Source: CAZSHX01 sp964606895
GTDB lineage: Bacteria > Bacteroidota > Ignavibacteria > Kapaibacteriales > UBA2268
Length of the DNA stretch: 9,454 bases
Direction of reading: 5' to 3'
Assembly: GCA_964606895.1 (NCBI GenBank)
Contig: CAZSHX010000108.1
Coordinates: forward strand, 1-9,454
Under the pieces are notes generated by a model. That model was not told the DNA's origin and made no database searches. It saw only the letters and a list, made by a program, of their open reading frames with translations. Below are positions 7,152 through 9,454 of the stretch, in pieces. The first letter of the stretch is position 1. Each line of letters begins with the position of its first letter. The position numbers were made by a program, and so were the translations under genes.

Positions 7152-8267
7152 GTGAATAATGATGATGATTTAACTTTAAAAAAGATTAAAAATATCTTTG
7201 ATAATCTGCTTCTTGGAGAATATCCTGAAAGTATTGAAATTATGCGAACAGATTCTCCTGAAGTGCAGGAATTGTGCGTATCGGCAAATAATTTTATTTC
7301 CAAATTCAATGAGGCTACCGCCTTTATTAACGCCTTAGCCGATGGCAATCTGGAAGTCGAACCACCCGCAAAAAATCTTTATATCTCCCAATATAAAATG
7401 CTTCATTCAAATTTGAAACACCTGACTTGGCAAACTCAGCAAGTTGCAAAAGGTGATTTAAATCAGCAAGTACATTTCCTTGGTGATTTTTCTGCGGCTT
7501 TCAACGAAATGATTGAAGCATTGAAAGAAAAAAGAAGACTTGAGGAGGAACTAAGAACCAGTGAGCAAAAACTTCGAGAATCCAATGCAACCAAAGACAA
7601 ATTTTTTTCCATTATTGCTCACGACTTAAAAGGACCTATGGGAGCAATGAATAGTCTGGTTGAAATATTAGCTTCGGATTTCGACTCATTTTCAGAGGAT
7701 GAAAAAAAAGAATTTATTGGTTTGGTTTATGACTCTTCATCAAGCACACTATCCCTTCTCAATAGCCTTTTGGACTGGTCTCGTCAGCAAATGGGAAAAA
7801 TTCCGTTCAGTCCTGATGTAGTTTTTCTGGATTCAGTTATCCAAAGTAATTTGAACCTTCTGAAATTGAATGCCGATAAAAAGAAAATCCGTCTCTTTGC
7901 TGAATATCCTAAAGAAATTACTGCCTATGGTGATGCCAACATGATAACAACAGTTTTGCGAAATCTGACATCAAATGCAATCAAGTTCACTCCCGAAAAT
8001 GGTTATGTGAAAATTTCTGCTTCAGTTACAGACAATTTCGTTTTGATAAATGTTTCGGATAACGGACTTGGTATCAAACCCGATGACATTGATAAACTTT
8101 TCAGAATAGATGTTCATCATACCACCAAAGGAACAAACGACGAAGGCGGAACGGGCTTAGGACTTATCATGTGCAAAGATTTCGTTGAAAAAAACGGTGG
8201 AAAAATTTGGGTTGAAAGTACTGTTGGCAAAGGTTCTGATTTCAAATTTACAGTACCTTTAGCATGA
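7152..8267 (+). CDS. Soluble sensor histidine kinase with HAMP-like repeats
   Basis: This 371-aa kinase starts at GTG. Residues about 50-125 hold two HAMP-like segments, seen as FINALADGNLEVE (58-70) and VAKGDLNQQV (98-107). A coiled-coil linker follows (LKEKRRLEEELRTSEQKLRE, 124-143). The HisKA part has the H-box SIIAHDLKGP with phospho-acceptor His157. The catalytic ATPase domain shows N-box NLTSNAIKF (Asn271, Asn275), G1 box DNGLGI (303-308) and G2 box GGTGLGL (332-338), and ends in the usual GSDFKFTVPL. All kinase motifs are intact. There is no transmembrane helix, PAS or GAF domain, so it must sense in the cytosol through a partner. The V4R protein, encoded 3 nt upstream, is the obvious candidate. 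No receiver domain is attached and no response regulator lies in the window. The target could be encoded elsewhere. Confidence 0.94.
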   Translation: MNNDDDLTLKKIKNIFDNLLLGEYPESIEIMRTDSPEVQELCVSANNFISKFNEATAFINALADGNLEVEPPAKNLYISQYKMLHSNLKHLTWQTQQVAKGDLNQQVHFLGDFSAAFNEMIEALKEKRRLEEELRTSEQKLRESNATKDKFFSIIAHDLKGPMGAMNSLVEILASDFDSFSEDEKKEFIGLVYDSSSSTLSLLNSLLDWSRQQMGKIPFSPDVVFLDSVIQSNLNLLKLNADKKKIRLFAEYPKEITAYGDANMITTVLRNLTSNAIKFTPENGYVKISASVTDNFVLINVSDNGLGIKPDDIDKLFRIDVHHTTKGTNDEGGTGLGLIMCKDFVEKNGGKIWVESTVGKGSDFKFTVPLA

Positions 8268-8288
8268 TTACAATTTGGATTAATAAAA

Positions 8289-8975
8289 ATGCAAAGTAGA
8301 ATTTTTGTTTTGACTGCCATTGTTTTATCTTTTTTGCTAAGCTGTAAAAAGGATAATACTTCAGACCCAAAGCCTGATAATATTGACCCAAAGACATGTA
8401 CAATTAAATGGATGACAAAGAATCTGAATGTTGACCACTACCGAAACGGCGACTCAATTCCTGAAGTACGAGATAGTGCCTTATGGAAAAAATTGACAAC
8501 AGGAGCATGGTGCTACTATAATAATGACTCTTCTAATGGAGCTATTTATGGGAAATTATATAATTGGTATGCTGTTAATGACCCTCGTGGGTTAGCCCCG
8601 GCAGGTTGGCACGTACCAACAGATTCTGAATGGAAAATACTGGAAATTTGTTTGGGGATGGCAAAATCTGAAACTGATTCGATAGGTGCTCGTGGTTCTG
8701 ATGAAGGGGGAGAATTGAAAGAACAGGGAGTTGCGAGATGGGCTTACCCCAACTCGGGTGGTTCAAATTCAAGTGGTTTTTCTGCTCTTCCCGGTGGATA
8801 TCGAAGTGGTAGCGGTAAATTCTTTAATTTGGAATACTATGGTTTTTGGTGGACTTCTGTTGAGTTAAGTTCTTCCATTGTATGGATAAGATACTTGCAC
8901 TACAGTAGCTCGAATTGTTACAGAAACACCTATCATGCAGGAAATGGTTTATCTGTCCGTTGCATCCAAGATTAA
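8289..8975 (+). CDS. FISUMP-domain lipoprotein
   Basis: This 228-aa protein has a lipoprotein signal ending in the lipobox LLSC with Cys19 as the lipidated residue, then a KKDNTSDPKPDN-like polar linker, so it should sit in the outer membrane. Residues 37-227 are a Fibrobacter succinogenes major paralogous (FISUMP) domain. Landmarks are WMTKNLN (41-47), LTTGAWCYYNND, YGKLYNWYAV, the hallmark PAGWHVPTDSEW (104-115), FSALPGGYRSG, GFWWTSVE and the terminal GLSVRCIQD. These domains are related to the C-type-lectin/formylglycine-enzyme-like fold and are mostly of unknown role, with binding or adhesion presumed. Length and ends look complete. The start codon is 21 nt after the kinase stop, on the same strand with no terminator between, so it is probably the third gene of the V4R-kinase operon. 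TGGAT about 12 nt upstream is a poor ribosome binding site. Confidence 0.9.
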   Translation: MQSRIFVLTAIVLSFLLSCKKDNTSDPKPDNIDPKTCTIKWMTKNLNVDHYRNGDSIPEVRDSALWKKLTTGAWCYYNNDSSNGAIYGKLYNWYAVNDPRGLAPAGWHVPTDSEWKILEICLGMAKSETDSIGARGSDEGGELKEQGVARWAYPNSGGSNSSGFSALPGGYRSGSGKFFNLEYYGFWWTSVELSSSIVWIRYLHYSSSNCYRNTYHAGNGLSVRCIQD

Positions 8976-9114
8976 AAAGTTATAAATAATATTGTGTTAT
9001 TACTTGAAAGTTAATTGAAAATTTTTGAATTTACACTTCTTTCAGCATTTTACTTGCAACATTCAAATTTTCTTCATTTTTTTTGAATTATTTTTCAAAA
9101 ATTAAATTTATTTC
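8976..9114. other. AT-rich intergenic region without a gene
   Basis: This stretch between the lipoprotein gene and the tRNA-Tyr promoter is very AT-rich and rich in T runs. I see no open reading frame, RNA gene or convincing terminator stem. TTCAAA and TTTGAA around 9062-9086 could form a weak AT stem. Confidence 0.5.
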
Positions 9115-9145
9115 TTGACTATTACAAAAAATTTCCCTATTTTTG
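9115..9145 (+). promoter_or_regulatory. Bacteroidota-type promoter of the tRNA-Tyr operon
   Basis: TTG at 9115-9117 and TATTTTTG at 9138-9145 are 20 nt apart, a full match to the Bacteroidota consensus and the same geometry as the promoter at 501-531. Transcription would begin about 9152, roughly 8 nt before the tRNA 5' end. Confidence 0.72.
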
Positions 9146-9159
9146 CAAGCTATAAAATT

Positions 9160-9243
9160 GGGCAGGTACCGAAGTGGTTAAACGGGGCAGACTGTAAATC
9201 TGCTGGGCTACGCCCTACGGAGGTTCGAACCCTTCCCTGCCCA
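9160..9243 (+). tRNA. tRNA-Tyr (anticodon GTA)
   Basis: This 84-nt class II tRNA has a GGGCAGG (9160-9166)/CCTGCCC (9236-9242) acceptor stem and discriminator A at 9243. The anticodon stem GCAGA/TCTGC closes the loop CTGTAAA, with anticodon GTA at 9194-9196. A long variable arm (9204-9218, GGGC/GCCC stem) and a T loop TTCGAAC (9224-9230) complete the structure. The 3' CCA is not encoded. The long variable arm and GTA anticodon together identify tyrosine. It is followed 157 nt later by tRNA-Gly, probably in the same transcript. Confidence 0.97.
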
Positions 9244-9251
9244 CAATTTTA

Positions 9252-9284
9252 GAGAATAGAAAGCAGAAATAGGAGAATAGAAAG
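9252..9284 (+). repeat. Two 12-bp direct repeats behind tRNA-Tyr
   Basis: GAGAATAGAAAG occurs at 9252-9263 and 9273-9284, 21 bp apart, in the spacer between the two tRNA genes. The complement of part of the unit (TTCTATTCT) appears at 9345-9353, so the second copy could form a 9-bp stem across the spacer. Confidence 0.6.
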
Positions 9285-9400
9285 TAAAAAAAGTTATGCC
9301 GTCAGCTTCAACAGCAAAATTTTTTTTAATCTGACACATCTATATTCTATTCTGTCAACCAACTTTCTAACTTTTATATTTTGTTTTCTAAAAAATAACC

Positions 9401-9454
9401 GCGGGAGTAGCTCAGTTGGTAGAGCATCAGCCTTCCAAGCTGAGGGTCGCGGAG
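9401..9454 (+). tRNA. tRNA-Gly (anticodon TCC), 5' part
   Basis: The sequence starts with the acceptor strand GCGGGAG and the D-arm TAGCTCAGTTGGTAGAGCA. The anticodon stem TCAGC/GCTGA closes the loop CTTCCAA, giving anticodon TCC for glycine. The window ends in the variable/T-arm region, so the 3' third is missing. No perfect promoter lies directly upstream, consistent with co-transcription with tRNA-Tyr. Confidence 0.93.

Noticed and set aside
6878..7348. 156-aa minus-strand open frame spanning the V4R-kinase junction
   Set aside because: It is antisense to two strongly recognised domains and its Ser-rich sequence is the complement of their codons.
8289..8975. Active diversity-generating retroelement locus
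   Set aside because: Only a resemblance of the target-type domain is seen; there is no reverse transcriptase, template repeat or accessory gene in the window, so it is kept as a finding and not a feature.
9401..9454. Separate promoter for tRNA-Gly (TATATTTTG near 9376)
   Set aside because: The spacing within the box does not fit TAnnTTTG (one base too long), and co-transcription from the tRNA-Tyr promoter is simpler.

Overview
The window (9454 bp, AT-rich, especially between genes) looks like a chromosomal segment of a Bacteroidota or wider FCB-group bacterium. Four observations support this. The protein encoded at 2070-2741 ends in a type IX secretion (T9SS) type A sorting domain. Several genes follow a match to the Bacteroidota -7 box TAnnTTTG, in two cases with TTG exactly 20 nt upstream. 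Shine-Dalgarno sequences are mostly weak or absent. A Fibrobacter-paralogous (FISUMP) lipoprotein and a secreted GH92 enzyme are also present. I cannot resolve the lineage further; Ignavibacteria/Kapabacteria-like or Bacteroidia members are both possible.

Layout: the window opens in the 3' end of a 23S rRNA gene (1-169). A 5S rRNA (312-430) and a strong intrinsic terminator follow, closing an rRNA operon. Next come two short-spaced secreted proteins on the + strand: a 320-aa cysteine-rich protein of unknown function and a 157-aa lipocalin-like protein, preceded by a near-ideal Bacteroidota promoter. A convergent gene on the - strand encodes a small T9SS cargo protein. A 766-aa exported GH92 alpha-mannosidase (2929-5229) is then convergent, with a 10-bp gap, with an acyl-CoA dehydrogenase on the - strand (5240-6391).

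The most interesting block is 6606-8975. A stand-alone V4R (4-vinyl reductase/XylR-sensor type) protein is followed after 3 nt by a soluble histidine kinase with two HAMP-like segments and no membrane anchor. A FISUMP-domain lipoprotein follows 21 nt later. The spacing suggests an operon in which V4R is the ligand-sensing partner of the kinase. No response regulator is present in the window.

The window ends with tRNA-Tyr(GTA), preceded by a near-consensus promoter, and the 5' part of tRNA-Gly(TCC). This pair commonly sits upstream of tuf/secE/nusG in this phylum, so those genes may follow, but this is inference. No CRISPR array, insertion sequence, phage gene or clear-cut novel defence system is visible.
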